Assembly (NCBI GenBank): GCA_026545765.1
Contig: JAIFAC010000416.1
Location: 44,004-108,003 of the forward strand
Reading direction: 5' to 3'
From: Plantago major
Lineage: Eukaryota > Streptophyta > Magnoliopsida > Lamiales > Plantaginaceae
DNA: 64,000 bases
Of the stretch, positions 1 to 12,489 are shown piece by piece. Position numbers and translations under genes: made by a program. The notes under the pieces were generated by a model that saw only the letters and a list, made by a program, of their open reading frames with translations, made no database searches and was not told the DNA's origin. The number at the start of each line of letters is the position of its first letter. The stretch's first letter is position 1.

Positions 1-590
1 AGTTGGCGGACGCCGACACTCTCTGCCCTCATTTGGCGTCCCATGAGAACACTTAACGCCAAAACTAGGCTATGGCGTCCGCCAAGTCTGATTTTGGCAT
101 CTGCCAGATGCAACTGGCTCCCCCAGGCTCTTTTGGGCATATAAACGTTCGAATTTGGAGATGGTTCCTTCTTTAAAGTTGTATCTCTTGGTCTTATCTA
201 TGCGTGGACACCAAGTTAAGGTCAATCGGAGTTCATATGCGAAAGTTATGGCGAAAATACCAAAGCTGCTCCATCGTAGTTCGAATTTCGCGCGCTTTCG
301 CTTAATCGGCTCTAAAATCTTCGTCCGAACTTCGAATGAACTTCCGTTTTGACCGATCAACTCCTTTTTCAACCACCTTCCAGTTCTTGGAATTTCATTC
401 TCCCATTAATGCATTATATGCACTGGTTTAGCCTTGTTTCAATGCGTTTTCACCAAACACCTACAAAACACACAAAACACAAAAACGTAACAAAACACTA
501 ATCAAACACATAAAAATAAAAACTACACTTGAGAATGGAAGTAAGATGGTAAAAAAATACCGAATGAGACGATGTAAAATGGACTCATCA
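1..590 (-). repeat. 3' LTR of element A (partial)
   Basis: Positions 1-590 match 3991-4578 base for base with scattered differences, ending in the same terminus (…CTCATCA on the plus strand). Only the outer part is inside the window. It holds the palindromic TGGCG/CGCCA motifs (1-130) seen in the other LTRs of this lineage. Confidence 0.88.
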
Positions 591-602
591 AACTCCCCAA
601 AT
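591..602 (-). other. Polypurine tract of element A
   Basis: Reads ATTTGGGGAGTT on the minus strand and touches the 3' LTR directly, the expected position of the plus-strand DNA primer. Element C has the same tract (16745-16756). Confidence 0.8.
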
Positions 603-1140
603 CGAACCCTTGTTTGTCCTCAAGCAACAGACTCTCTAAAAAATCCTAGAAAAATAAAAACACAAACAAACAAAAGAAAAGTCTAGCTCCCAAGCTATCG
701 AGTCTACGATTGCAAATAATAAGACCGAAAAATGCAAGAGTTTTGTCATCACACTGACATGCACAGAATCACAAGCATAAGTCCAAAAAATTTGTTTCCC
801 GAGTAAATAGAACTTAAGTCTAAAACGGTAGTCCCTCACAAGTGGATCCTATGCATCTAGTCTCTCACACTCCTGTAAGTGTCCAGTAGGGGTAGTCACT
901 CAAGAATATGAAGAGATAAGGAAGGTGACTTGCGTTACAAAGATGCCTCAAATACCTCATGCAATGTACTCAATTAGTTAAGTCAGAAGGGACTTTTTCA
1001 TAGCTCTATAACAATCAACAGTAGACTTATAAAAAGGCAATCGTTCTCTCTTTTTCCAATTTTTTTCATTTTTTGCATACTACTTTTTTGCAGTCTTATA
1101 TATGACCCATATGCTTATATCCTTTTTTCTGTCTCAATTT

Positions 1141-1320
1141 TTTGGTAGTGTCTGTTTTACCGAAAGTCCGCACTTTTGTGCGTGCTGGTTTGGTATACAC
1201 GCCATCAACCCTCACGGCCATATAGCTTTTAAAAGCCACGCCGGTATATAGGTAGTATCTGAAACGTGCCCAACACGACTAACGGTGGTAACCATAGATC
1301 TACTCCGAGACTTATTTTTT
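1141..1320 (-). other. Conserved 3' noncoding block of element A, with hairpin 1169-1182
   Basis: About 180 bases strongly similar to 7760-7945 in B and 17278-17455 in C, although the rest of the elements has diverged. It includes the hairpin CGCAC-TTTT-GTGCG at 1169-1182, the string TTTGGTATAC and a short palindrome GCTTTTAAAAGC. It lies between the coding remains and the polypurine tract. No open frame is shared, so it is probably an RNA or DNA cis element. Confidence 0.7.
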
Positions 1321-1850
1321 TATTTTGAGAGAACGAAAAACCTTAACACAGTCTTTATCAATACCAATGGTGAACATAAACCTCCTACCCAAACTAGTTC
1401 TTGGAACGGGTTTTGCAAAAGCAAATAAGAATGTAAAACATGCTGTTCGTCATACTTAACTTACACAGAGTACTCATGAGAATGATGCGGCGCAAACAAG
1501 GGAGTTTGCACTTCCCGAAAAATCACACAAGATCTAATGCCGGTATCAATATTGCATTTTTTCATTTTTCCTCGGCTCTAAGCATGCTCACAGGCTTTTG
1601 GACTACAGATTAGAACAGACTTTCTATTTACAACAGAAATGAACTTAGCAAACTTAAACATGCAAACTGCTAATAGTCGAGGATCAATCAAAACAAAAGC
1701 ATTAAACAGGTTTAGTACATGCAATAGACGCTCGACTTGGGAGTCAAACTTAGACACAAGAGAAAATCACATAAACTAGAAAAAGACACACAAAAAGATA
1801 AAAAGACACGACACAGACACACATATATGGATAAGTAAAAGAAAGCTACC

Positions 1851-1862
1851 TCCTCCCCAAAC
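1851..1862 (-). other. Second, internal polypurine-like tract of element A
   Basis: TCCTCCCCAAAC on the plus strand, read as a purine run GTTTGGGGAGGA in the element's sense. It lies 1260 bases inside the true tract at 591. Element C has an equivalent tract at nearly the same distance. Confidence 0.5.
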
Positions 1863-2294
1863 CTAGACTAGAGATGGTCCCCAGCGAATAGGCTAGAAAG
1901 AAAAAAATGGCTACTTCCACGAAACATGTGGTCATTGCTATCCATTATCAAACGGGAACGAATCCCTTACATCCTTCCCGCCGAATTCAGCGATTTGGGA
2001 GCCATCCTTATCTCCTCTTCTCCTTTTTTTCATGATTCCCTGCAAACTAAAATAAAGTAAATCAAAAACTAAAATAAAACTAAGGGAATCAGGGGGAAAG
2101 TAAAAAACGAAGAATTGGATCAAAACCCCCTTTTTCTAAGTCAGTACTGTGGCTCTGTAGGGCGAACATATCCTGAATGTGGATGGCTCCTTGAGTAGCA
2201 GCTAGGCAAGTGGTGGTGAAGCATCTTCAAGAATCTCGTCTTCATATACCTCCTCTACGCACTCTCCATTAGCCTCAAGAGTAAATGAGTCAGA

Positions 2295-2849
2295 TTAAGG
2301 TGTCGTTAAAGAGTATGGCAATTTAAGCTCTACAACTATCTCATCACCGGAACTCTTCTTGGGCTCAACCGACTCAGCTGGGATCTCTGGTGGAGGAGTA
2401 GTGAAACGGGAGGTCCATCTTCTAGAATCTGGGGAAATCCAATCAATGAAAGAGTCTGCTATCTCACTCCACGTTGTCAATGACCCCTTGAGTTGACTAA
2501 AACTCCATTGTCTAGCAGCCTTCCAATGCTCCGTTGAACATCCTCACGCAAAGTTGTTGATTAAAAGATAAACCCCTTCTTTGTTTTCCTTAGGGAGTAT
2601 AAACACTCCATCTTCAAATGCCGCCAAGAATTCCCAAGCATCGCCATACCCATCAAACTTGGTAGTAACTGAGTAGTACTCCGGTTTTACCCAATAATCC
2701 TTTGCTTCTTCATCTAGCTTTATGCAAGGTTTTTTTGGGCATAGAACAGAATGACCTGAAGTAATCTCCCATAGTCTCTCCCATCTTTGAACACTCCCAG
2801 AAGGACTAACCCTGCGCACAAAGAGACAAATCCAAGGAGCAGAATCCAC
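2295..2849 (-). pseudogene. Short unrecognised frames in element A, possible relic of gag
   Basis: Two minus-strand frames, 2849-2544 (101 codons) and 2480-2295 (61 codons), follow the priming site by about 100 bases, the place where gag normally starts. The first contains a stretch like KFDGYGDAWEFLAAFE, loosely resembling the segment of gypsy gag that starts with KFDG and ends with FE. There is no zinc knuckle and no stable continuation. It may be a gag relic, a captured host fragment or chance. Confidence 0.3.
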
Positions 2850-2943
2850 AAGAACACAAAATAAAAAAGGAAAACAAGAACATGAACTTAACTAATATAT
2901 ACAACTGAAAAATTACAATTCGTAAACTTAACAAAGGAGTTAA

Positions 2944-2962
2944 GTCCCCGGCAGCGGCGCCA
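2944..2962 (-). other. Primer binding site of element A (tRNA-Asp type)
   Basis: The plus strand reads GTCCCCGGCAGCGGCGCCA, matching the 3' end of plant tRNA-Asp with one difference in the last 18 bases as I recall that tRNA. It lies six bases from the 5' LTR. tRNA-Asp priming is typical of Athila-like elements. Confidence 0.8.
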
Positions 2963-2968
2963 AAAACT

Positions 2969-4578
2969 TGATGTGTCAAATCAATGTTCTAAATTTGTTT
3001 TAAGCCAAGAGTTAATCCTCAATACTACAAAAATCTTTAGTGTAGTGGAGTTAACCCCGAGATCGGTCTCGAAGGACTTAACTAAGCTGAGTCTTGTTTA
3101 CGAATAGTAATTACAGTAAAGAAAGCAGTAAAAGGGTTGTTTGCTTCGGCAGTGAATTTGTTCTATATTATCTATCTACTTATGCAATCTAACGAGAAAA
3201 CAGATTAATCTAAATGACAATGATATGAATAAGGAGAATTATGGTGTGGTGACAGAAAACAAGCTAGCTAGAAGGAAACATGCGATTAATAGGTTAACGG
3301 TTACTCTCAAGTTGTTACTACTTGGGTTCAGAAAACGAATAGCATTAGTGAAGGCATCAATTTCACTAAGCTACGACCAATTAAGCTAATCCTAATATTA
3401 CTATTTGCAATCTAACTGTCAGATCAAACAAGACGAAAACGTTTTGGTATGTAAAGATCAAATGTTTAATCTAAATGATATTATTGGAATGCACATCAAA
3501 CAGAATAATAGGATATGCAATTAATCTAAAAAGCTCATAGTAAATCGCGGCCTGTATATATAATCACATAAACCCTAGCTAGCATACATTGAATCTATCA
3601 CCACCCCATTATTGGGGGTTTAGCTACTCATGACATGCATATACATAATCAATATCGTAATTAAACACGCAATAAACATAATCGTAAACTAAATACCAAG
3701 AAACGAGATGAGGAACAACCTAATCGCGTCACAAACCCTAGGTAAGAATTGAAGACCTTCAATTGAACTGGTGGAAAGTATGAAGAATATGCTCTCAATC
3801 AATAATTAATTATCGGATTACAAGATAAACGGTTCAATTACCTCCAATAATAGGTAGGTAATTGCCTTGGAAAGGTTCTAGGTTGAAAAGCAAAAAGAAG
3901 AGAAGAATAATAATGATGTCCTTCTAAAAGATCAAGAAAATAGGTTATATATAGCGAAAACGGGCTGAAAATCACGTTCTGGGCCGAAAACGGAGTTGGC
4001 GGACGCCAACACTCTCTACCCTCATTTGGCGTCCGCGGTAAACACTTGGCGGACGCCAAAACTAGGCTATGGCGTCCGCCAAGTCTGATTTTGGCGTCTG
4101 CCAGATGTGACTGGCGCCCCCAGGCTCTTTTTGGGCATCTAAACGTCCGAATTTGGAGATGGTTCCTTCTTCAAAGTTGTAGGTCTTGGTTGTATCTATG
4201 CGTGGACACCAAGTTGTAGCTCTTCGGAGTTTATATGAGAAATTTATGGCCAAAATACCAAAGCTGCTCCATCGTAGTTTGAATTTCGCGCGCTTTCGCT
4301 TAATCGGTTCTAAAATCTTTGAACTCCGAATCAACTTCCATTTTGACCAATCAACTACTTTTTCAACCATCTTCCAGTTCTTGGAACTTACATGCTCCTA
4401 TTAATGCATTATATGCACTGGTTTAGCCTTGTTTCAATGCGTTTTCACCAAACACCTACAAAACACACAAAACACAAAAATGTAATAAAACACTAATAAA
4501 ACACATAAAAACCATACTTGAGAATGGCAATAAGATGGTAAAAAAGACCGAATGAGATGATGTAAAATCGACTCATCA
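2969..4578 (-). repeat. 5' LTR of element A
   Basis: A 1610-base LTR with TG...CA ends. In the element's sense it carries a TATA box CTATATATAA (plus-strand 3945-3954). Palindromes TTGGCGGACGCCAA lie 42-105 bases upstream of it (3996-4009, 4046-4059), with GGCGTCCGCC at 4071-4080. It is homologous to solo LTR F (5624-7143) in inverted orientation. Confidence 0.88.
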
Positions 4579-5585
4579 CCCGACCTTCCTCTACTATGCT
4601 ACTCCAACTTCCTAGTTAAAATCCTGCGACTACTTCTAACGGTGAGGCATAATACTATGGTGCGAGGCGCGATCGGCATGAGTACCCCTACTCAGTTCAA
4701 TAAAACTACTGTGTCACTCAGCAGAGCATCACACCACGAATGATGTATGGAGTTGTATTACCACGATTTATGTCTAATAACTATTCTATTAATATATCAC
4801 GGTATATAAAGAAGTAGCAAAAGCAGAGTTACGGCGGTTCGCCTTTACAAGAGAAAGTTAGCTACTCATAGTAATACTTGACAGAAATCGAAGAAGCTTA
4901 GTCTCTGATGTCTTCGTGCTGCTTCTAGGGTTTCCTTCTTCTGGGTGCAGACGACCAACGATTTTGGGGTTTCACTTCCCCAAGGACTAGTTCTCTCTCA
5001 GGAGAGCTGCTTTATGAGCGGTGTAGAATTATGAGACCCCTGAGGCCTTATTTATACTTGAAATTTCGTGCTCTGGCCGCCATTCTTCAATAAGGAAGGT
5101 TTAGAAAGGCGGGCTCTAGCCTGACAGGCCAGGAAAAAGGCCCAGAACCAAATAGAAGCTCCATGCGATTGACGGTGGGCCGGAAGAGGCTTCATGGTCC
5201 ACATCGTACCGCTAACTCGATTTCTGCAAGATTTTTCTGTTCTTTGTTATTCGATTTTGGGCTTCGTAACTTTGTTTCCTCGAAAAGTGGTCTTCTACAC
5301 TGTTGTTGCATCTTCAATTATCTTTGCATTGGTTGGTCGCATGATATGTTTTGACTCCTCGAACTCCGTACAACGGCCAATTCAGCGTATTTGCTTAACT
5401 TTCTCGATTTTGCACAATTATGTTGTTTTGGCGTATGACATCGTGTAATTCCTCAAAAATGCAATCATGACCTACAAAATACACACAAAGTTGGTATTTG
5501 ACCATAATATGATACAAATATTGAATCTAAGGCAAGAAATGAGGGTCTAAAAGCATGCAATATCGCACATTTCATTGTCACATCA
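4579..5585 (-). repeat. 3' LTR of element B, inner part
   Basis: Matches 12793-13400 and then 50046-50476 in order, showing where element E split the other copy. It ends in …GTCACATCA like 50476. The outer portion (equivalent to 12513-12792) was displaced by element A and lies left of the window. Confidence 0.85.
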
Positions 5586-5596
5586 CACCCCCAAAC
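5586..5596 (-). other. Polypurine tract of element B
   Basis: GTTTGGGGGTG in the element's sense, immediately next to the 3' LTR boundary at 5585. Confidence 0.75.
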
Positions 5597-5623
5597 TAGT
5601 GTCTTGCTCATCCTCGAGCAAGG

Positions 5624-7143
5624 TGATAAGTCGATTTTACATCGTCTCATTCGGTCTTTTTTACCGTCTTACTACCATTCTCAAGTATGATTTTTATGTG
5701 CTTTATTGGTGTTTCGTTACGTTTTTGTGTTTTGTAGGTGTTTGGTGAAAACGCATTAAAACAAGGGCTAAACAGTAAATTTAATGCATTAATGGAAGCA
5801 TGGAAGTTTATGGACCTGAAAGGTGGTTGAAAAGGGAGTTGATCGGTTGAAACGGAAGTGGATTCGGAGTTCGGACGAAGATTTTAGAGCCGTTTAAGTG
5901 AAAGCATGCGAAATTCGAACTACGATGGAGCAGCTTTAGTATTTTGGCCATAACTTTTGCATATGAACTCCGATTGACCTGATATCCAAATTCCTACGTT
6001 TAGGTATTCAAAAAGGAAAACAACCAGTGTAGGAGGAAACTGGCGACGCCAGAAGTCAGACTGGCATCCGCCAGTCAGATTCTGTAAGTCACTGGCGACG
6101 CCAGATGTCTTTTTGGCCCAATATCGGCCGTTTTCACCCCAGAACGTGTTTTTTCACTATATAACCTATTTTCTTGATTTTTGAGGGAACATTCATTATT
6201 ATTCTTCTCTTCTTTTTGCTTTTCGACCTAGAACCTTTCCAAGACAATTACCTACCTATTATTGGAGGTAATTGAACTGTTTATCTTGTAATCCGAACAT
6301 TGACATTGATTGGGAGATTATCTACATAGCTTTTCACATTGATTCATTTCAGTTCTTCAATTCTACCTAGGGTTTGTGACAACGAAGGGTAAATTGTATC
6401 AATCCGTTCGAATCTTTGTTTCTTTCTTTAGATTATGTTTGGAGCCTATTTATGTACAATATTGATTATGACTTTGCATAATTTGAGTAGCTAAACACCC
6501 CGATTATGGGGTGTGACTGATTCAATGCATGCTAGCTAGGGTTCATGAGATTCGAAGTGCATCGGGTTTAGATTACTTGTGCTTTTTAGATTAATCGCAT
6601 ATTTTGCTATTACGTTTGATCTTGTGATCCGTCAATATCCTTTGTTAGATTAAGCATTTGATCCTTGCAATGAAAGCGTTTTGTCTTGCTTCAATCTAAC
6701 AATTAGTTGCAAAAGATAATAGTAGGATTAGCTAGATTGATTGTAACTAGTGGAATTGGCGCCTCGACTAGTGCTATTCATTTTGAACTCAAGATTGTGA
6801 CAACTTGCATAATCTATCCTGTGAATCGTATGTATCCTGCTAGCTAGCTTGTTTCACGTTACCGCTCCATAATTCTCCTTATTCATATCATTGTCGTTCA
6901 GATTAATCTGTTTTCTAGGTAGATTGCATAAGTAGATAGATAATATAGAACAAATTCGCTGCCGAAGCAAACAACCCTTTTACTGCTTTCTTTACTGTAA
7001 TTACTATTCGTAAACAAGACTCAGCTTAGTTAAGTCCTTCGAGACCGACCTCGGGGTTAACTTCTCTGCACTATAGGTTTTTGTAGTGTTGAGAATTAAC
7101 TATTGGCTTTTAAACAAATTTAGAACTTTGATTTGACACATCA
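5624..7143 (+). repeat. Solo LTR F (Athila-like Ty3/gypsy)
   Basis: A 1520-base LTR beginning TGATAAGTCG and ending TTTGACACATCA, flanked by perfect 5-base duplications CAAGG (5619-5623 and 7144-7148). There is no priming site, polypurine tract or internal region, so it is a solo LTR left by recombination between two LTRs. It is the same family as the LTRs of element A, in opposite orientation, and interrupts the 3' noncoding part of B. Confidence 0.95.
6040..6166 (+). promoter_or_regulatory. LTR F promoter: palindrome cluster plus TATA box
   Basis: Three palindromic motifs, CTGGCGACGCCAG (6040-6052), CTGGCATCCGCCAG (6061-6074) and CTGGCGACGCCAG (6092-6104), precede a TATA box CTATATAACC (6157-6166) by 53-110 bases. 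The same order occurs in the LTRs of A. A role as an upstream promoter element is inferred. Confidence 0.55.
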
Positions 7144-7148
7144 CAAGG

Positions 7149-7759
7149 TAATAACGATAATCAAGAAGTGACTATAAAATGAGCAACAAGCATAAACCAC
7201 CACATAGACAAGCAGCTAGTTTCTAGGGTTTCAAACTCTACTGACTCGCTTAGTTTCAACTCCAACTTTATGACTCCACAACAAGCAAATAACAAGTAAG
7301 CATTACTCACTACAACCAGCGGTTACAAGTGTAACCCAATGTCCTTCTAGGTGTACTTTAAAATCATTACCTCGCGGTAACGTTATGCAATCCTGCTCCC
7401 TAAAGTCAAGGCACAAATCAAAGTAGTACTCAGGTTAGCTTGGTAAGTAAAATAGGTTGGATAATATAGAGGAATGTTTGGCTAAGCATTATTAAAACAT
7501 GAGCAAGGCAGAACAAATGGTATTTCAGGGGGACTTATCCTTTCGGACACCGAGTTCCTTCCTTCAACTTTGTCTTGTCTCAATGACAAATCTTCAACTT
7601 CTCCTTCATCATCATAACTAATTCATCGGTTGCTTCACACATAGACCTCTTGCTCTTTTTATTTTTTCTTTTTCTTTTGTCATACTATTTTTTGCAGTCG
7701 TTTTACTGACTCGTGTGCTTTTGGTTGGCCATCATTGGGCTCTTTCAGTCTCTACATTT
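7149..7759. other. Element B 3' noncoding region, no gene
   Basis: Continuation of B's 3' untranslated part after solo LTR F. AT-rich, no coding frame or repeat recognised until the conserved block begins. Confidence 0.6.
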
Positions 7760-7945
7760 TTTGGTAGTGTCTGTTTTACTGAATTTCGCACTTTTCTGCA
7801 TGCTGGTTTGGTATACAACCCTCACGGACATATAGCTTTTAGGGCCATGCTAGTATGTGGGTAGTATCTATAACATGCCCAACACGAAAACGGTGATCAC
7901 AAGGACCACAGATCCACTCAAGACTTTTGTACCTTTGCTTTTTTC
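7760..7945 (-). other. Conserved 3' noncoding block of element B
   Basis: Homologous to 1141-1320 and 17278-17455. The hairpin position reads CGCAC-TTTT-CTGCA (7787-7800), so one arm has decayed here. The strings TGTCTGTTTTAC and TTTGGTATAC and the CACGGACATATAGCTTTT stretch are kept. Confidence 0.7.
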
Positions 7946-8840
7946 GGTACTTTCTTTTCTATTTTTTCTGGAGCAAGAGCTAGTGATTTTTAGCACCGGT
8001 AATACAAAAGTAGGGCCAACAAGGTTACCTTTCGATGATGTTCACCTTCCACTTCTCCCCTAAACCAATTTCTCGAACTAGGGTTAGGGTTTTCTTCTCT
8101 ACTTTCCCCCAAATCAATTCTCGATCATGATCAACATGATTCTCCCCCAATCTTTGGAACTCGCTGCTTCATTTTTCGTTCAAGCTGGGTGGTAGGTTGC
8201 TGTCACCGCTTAAGTAAAGCATGTATAAGATATATGGTGGAGTTTCATAAGGGCTCAAAAAGCTTTCAAAGGGGTTAGTGAAAGGTATAGAAAAAGATTC
8301 AGAAGGGTGAGTACTACTAATCATATTCATGCTGTTGACAAATAAGGACTTAAAGGTAGCAGTGTTCACACGGTTGCACACGGGTCTTTAATTAGAGTAG
8401 CAAGTAAACTTACTCATCAAAGTAGCATGGGTCTGGTTTGGTCAGAGCATATAATCAGCAAGTAGCGAAGCATGAAAACAAATCCACAGCCCCTCATCTT
8501 AGTCATAATTTACACTTAGTACTCTTCCACAGATCAACCCTTTTTTCAAAAAGTATAACAGATATGATTAAAACATAAATTAAATTGCAAACTACTAAGT
8601 GCGAGTATTTAAAGTTATTACAGACCGAGCAAGTAATAGTCAAATTCTTCCCATAAACCTAGCTAAGAGTAGATAGAGAAACTAGGAAGGTAAAGAGAAA
8701 AAGAAAAGATACTCCCGTCTCGGTGCTGTGTTCTCCAACCAGATGGTGGTTTAGGATGAAGATCCTCCAAGAGGCGGTGGAGGATAAAATTCTTGATAGC
8801 CTTAGTACTGTGATGGATCGACCTCGAGCGGTGGATAGAG

Positions 8841-9778
8841 CTACGGTGGTGGGTAATAAGGTGGATACTCAAAGTGACCATACCTTCTAATGTTCTCCTG
8901 CTGGAAAGAGATTTGCTCGTAGTTGTGTAGGTAGGTAACATAATTGTTCCACTCCGACTTCCGGCCCATTTCATTCATTTCATCTCGCCTTCGTGCACTC
9001 CCTAGACTCCCCATCTGATAGTTGTTCACAAATTCGTTGAGCAATTCATGTCAAAAACTCCTTCGGCGGATCCACTACTCCTCTTCTTCTAAGTTTGGCT
9101 TTGGCAGCCTTCTCGTGCATCTCAAGGAGGTGGATGGTTACATCTTCATCAAAAGGTTCTCTGACGGGCGTATCGACTCACTAGTAGGAACCCCATTCTT
9201 CTTGCATATTCCGGTGATAAGACTGGAAAATGGCAGGTTCCTTCTTTTGTTCCTCTTTACCAATTTCATTTCCTTCATGATGGTTCTTCCAACATCATTG
9301 TAGTGACCCTCCATAATTGCGTAGACAAGTGTGGCTTCGTCATCTTTAAGCCCTTTGTGGTGCAAGGTTGACTTCAAGTTGGTCTCTACAAAGTGCATCT
9401 AAAACCATGCTCTTTCGTTGAGCGTAGCCCTTGGATGGAACTGAAGGTTTCCTAAACATAGAGATTCAAAACGTCGTGTATCCAGTTTAGGGCATGGTTC
9501 ATTTCCCACCCGATCTCTATGTTCCTCTCGGGAATTACTCGGTCGCTATTAACCAATAGCCAACTTCGAGCCTTGCTTGAAAGGGTCGCTGATGCCGCTT
9601 TCTTTCCTTTCCTTGCTCTCTTAGTGCTTGGTTCACCTACATCCTTTCCTCCTTGGGTTCTTCCCATAGTACCTAGGACAAAAAATTTGTGAGATAGCAT
9701 GTTTGGAGTTAAATCAATCCTAAAACTTACATGCAAATCCAATGGGGTTTCTCCTCCCCCAAACCTATTATGTGGCAC
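8841..9778 (-). pseudogene. Env-like ORF remnant of element B
   Basis: Minus-strand frames 9778-9452, 9398-9138 and 9044-8841 read as one broken protein. The first has a basic KRARKGKKAA stretch followed by IPERNIEIGWEMN. The second holds LVYAIMEGHYNDVG and PFSSLITGICKKNGVP, which match the plant-transposon-protein domain usual in the env-like frame of Athila elements. Stops and frame changes break it, so it is inactive. Its place after gag, close to the 3' noncoding region, fits. No membrane segment was recognised. The call rests on motif memory only. Confidence 0.6.
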
Positions 9779-10740
9779 AATGCATATGCAAGATTATAGC
9801 TTGTAATAAGATCAATAACCACTTAAAAGTAATGCAAGAACTAGCCATGTAACTCAAGTTTCCAAATTGTGTCAAGCATCAAGTTGAAAGGCAAATTGTA
9901 ATGTAGTCTCCATCCTATGAGCATATGACAATGCAAACATGTTTTCTAAGCATACTTCATCAAGTTAAGACCATGTGAGCAAGTAATCGAGGGAGAAAGG
10001 GGTCGACAAAGGAAATTGTTCTATTGAGACATTTATCGAACACTTGGTAGGCAAGAACAAAAACCTTCAAATCCTCAAACGATTTGTCAAATCTCCATCA
10101 AGCAAGTGTTAATATAGTGAATACTAAAAGTAAGCATGTATCCACACATCTCAAACATCAACAAATCAATAATAATTTAAGCACATAATTGCAAAGCACT
10201 CAAGAAGCAAGAAGAAAGTGCAAGCAAAGAGTTGAATGATATAAACATTGAATTGAGGATGTAATGAAGATAATAATGAGTAGAGATCACTTACTTGATG
10301 TTGATGATGGATGGACAAGCTAATAATGCAATGGGGATGATATAATTATAGAGCATGTGAAGAATTTGTGAAGAAAATGAATTGGGGGAGAGCAAAAATG
10401 TTTTTGGGAGTTTTATAAGAGGGAGAAGAGGGCTGGGAGCAGCTCACTGCGGTCGATAGTCGGCGCATGATGAAATTGCCGACCTCTTCCTTCATAATGT
10501 TTCGCGTTTTTTCGATTATTTTTGGTTTTTTCATTTTTGTTTCAAAAAGCAAACATGATAAATAATAAATTTTGAAAATTATTTTGAAAAGTTTTTCGAA
10601 AAATATTTATGGCACGAAAAACGAGAAAAAGACAAAAATTGAAAATGCGAATGTAAATTGCGTAAAAGTAAACGTGACATTGGGTTGCCTCCCAAGAAGA
10701 GCTTGTTTAAGGTCTTATAGCTCAACCCCTGGTTGACGAC
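9779..10740. other. Spacer of element B between gag and env-like relics
   Basis: No coding frame recognised. Just left of the gag stop (10700-10680) the minus strand reads TCTTGGGAGGCAACCCAATG, a string I associate with the end of the coding region in Athila-type elements. If right, the whole pol region is missing between gag and this point. Confidence 0.5.
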
Positions 10741-12226
10741 TTAGTTGTTGGGGTGGGTCCCTTGATCTTTATTAGAGCGGCTCTCAGAGAGTTGCTCTAT
10801 TCCTTCTCTTCTCGTGTCGTCTTCATCCCCTCCTAGCTTGATTTCGACGATCACTGAATCTAGGTCGTATCCTTCCTCCGGACGCCTCATTCTACCAAAT
10901 TCACGATCGAATTCAGATCTTTCCTGCTGGTTGTATGCTAGCTCATTCACATCCCATCTAACCTCATATGTATGTCTTTCATTTTGTTAAAGTTTCCTCG
11001 ATCCTTACAAATCTCTCTCGGCTCAGCGAATGTAGTTCCAAACCCTATGATAGCTTCTCCTTGCCCTCTTATGGTAACTTCCATCCTTATCATTTCTTTC
11101 ATTAAGAAGTCGATTTTCCTTCTAGTTCCGACATCTGCTGTTGGATAGGGAAATCTGATGCTCTTCCCGATATTGGCATTAGGGGTTGATCCATCGCTTC
11201 TGTTGCGGGGTGGTTGACCTGATGGGTTTGTTGCCTGCATATAGTATGCTTCCTCAATTGAGGTTGCCCTTGAAGGTGCTCTCCTTTTCCCTCGTCCTTT
11301 TTGTCTGGAGTTTTCACTTATGTTTTCGCACACCTCCCAAATCCTCCTTGGCGGTACGTTAAGCAGGTTTCCTTGACATGCTCCATTGATGAGTGCCTGA
11401 CTAATAGAGTCAATTCCCCTGTAGAAGTTGTTGACCTTGTCAAATGTTCCATATGAGTGCGTTGGGCAGTTGCCAAGTAAATCCTTATATCCCTCCCAAG
11501 CCTCGTGAAAAGTTTCTCCGAAGAATTGGCTAAAGTTCTAGATTTGGTTCTTCAGGTCAGATGTCTTCTTAAGTGGGAAGTACCTGAGCACAAACTTATT
11601 GACCACCTCATCCCATGTGTTCAGACTGTTTGGTGGTAGTGACAATAGCCAATCATTTGCCTTGTCCTTGAGGCAGTTAGGGAATGTTATCCTTCGAAGC
11701 TAACATTACGTGAGCACTTTATTGAGCGGTATACTGACTATCGTGTAGAACTCCTAAGAAAGTGCATCGGGTTTTCGGTTGGGTTCCGTAGAAGTCTGTG
11801 GTTGGTTCGGATATAGGTGCCCTTGGTCATATTCTCTGTAATTCTCTCAAGATAGATGCTCGAGGTATGCGGTGCAAGTTTTGGCATAATATAGTCGCGC
11901 ATGGGTCTGTCATCTTCGTCTACCAGTTCCACCCTTCCGTAGTTATCCCTTCTTAGGTTCTCATCTAACTTCAATCTTTCCTCGACTATCCTTAGCCTTT
12001 CCTGTTCCAGTTCTTCTCTCTCAGCTTGGATCTCAAGTCGAATCTTAAACAGTTGCTCCGGTTCAGAAGTTGCGACATTCTCAGGTGGATTGTCGTTGCT
12101 GTTTTCTTCTCCACTCATGTTGTTGGATGATTCCACGGCGGTGGTAAACAGTCTTCGTCTTTCAAGCTTATCTATGTTGTCTTTAAACGGTACTACTGGT
12201 CTTCCCGCGCTTCTCCTGCCTTGCAT
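10741..12226 (-). pseudogene. gag remnant of element B
   Basis: Starts at the ATG at 12226. The first frame (to 11738, 162 codons) has an arginine-rich N-terminus, a long acidic and basic helix rich in E and R (about residues 58-95) and RPMRDYIMPKL, an Athila gag signature. After a frame change around 11738 the capsid-like retrotransposon gag domain follows (11730-11334) with NCLKDKANDWL and W..V...F..RYFP motifs and an internal stop. Then come frames 11333-10947 and 10950-10741. No protease follows. Gag would form the particle that packages element RNA; this copy is inactive. Confidence 0.75.
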
Positions 12227-12489
12227 AAAGACTAACAGACAAACCTTTGCTGATACGAATATAAAATACTAGAAAGATAATAAACATAAATCTAAATTTT
12301 GGATTTTTTAATAAGAAAATAAACTAATACGGAAAACAAAATATTTTTGGTTTTTTTGTTGTGGAGATCGATTCCCACAGGATATATATAATTTTTTTGG
12401 GTTTATCCTATACGAATTAAAAGACAATGCGTAAATTAAAAGCGAAAGAAAGATCTTGGACGATCGAAACTTGCTTGAGCGGTCAAGTG

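Larger units (their letters stand above)
1..4578 (-). mobile_element. Element A: non-autonomous Athila-like Ty3/gypsy retrotransposon, cut by window edge
   Basis: Minus-strand LTR element. The 5' LTR is 2969-4578, followed leftward by a tRNA-Asp-type priming site, an internal region of about 2.4 kb, a polypurine tract, and the 3' LTR (1-590, running off the window). Both LTRs end in TG...CA. The internal region is far too short for gag-pol and shows no protease, reverse transcriptase or integrase motif, so the element would need proteins from a relative. It lies in the left LTR of element B: sequence resumes at 4579 in the middle of the LTR seen complete at 12513. The expected right-hand duplication is CCCGA (4579-4583); its left copy is outside the window. 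The LTR copies differ at many sites, so the insertion is not recent. Confidence 0.85.
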
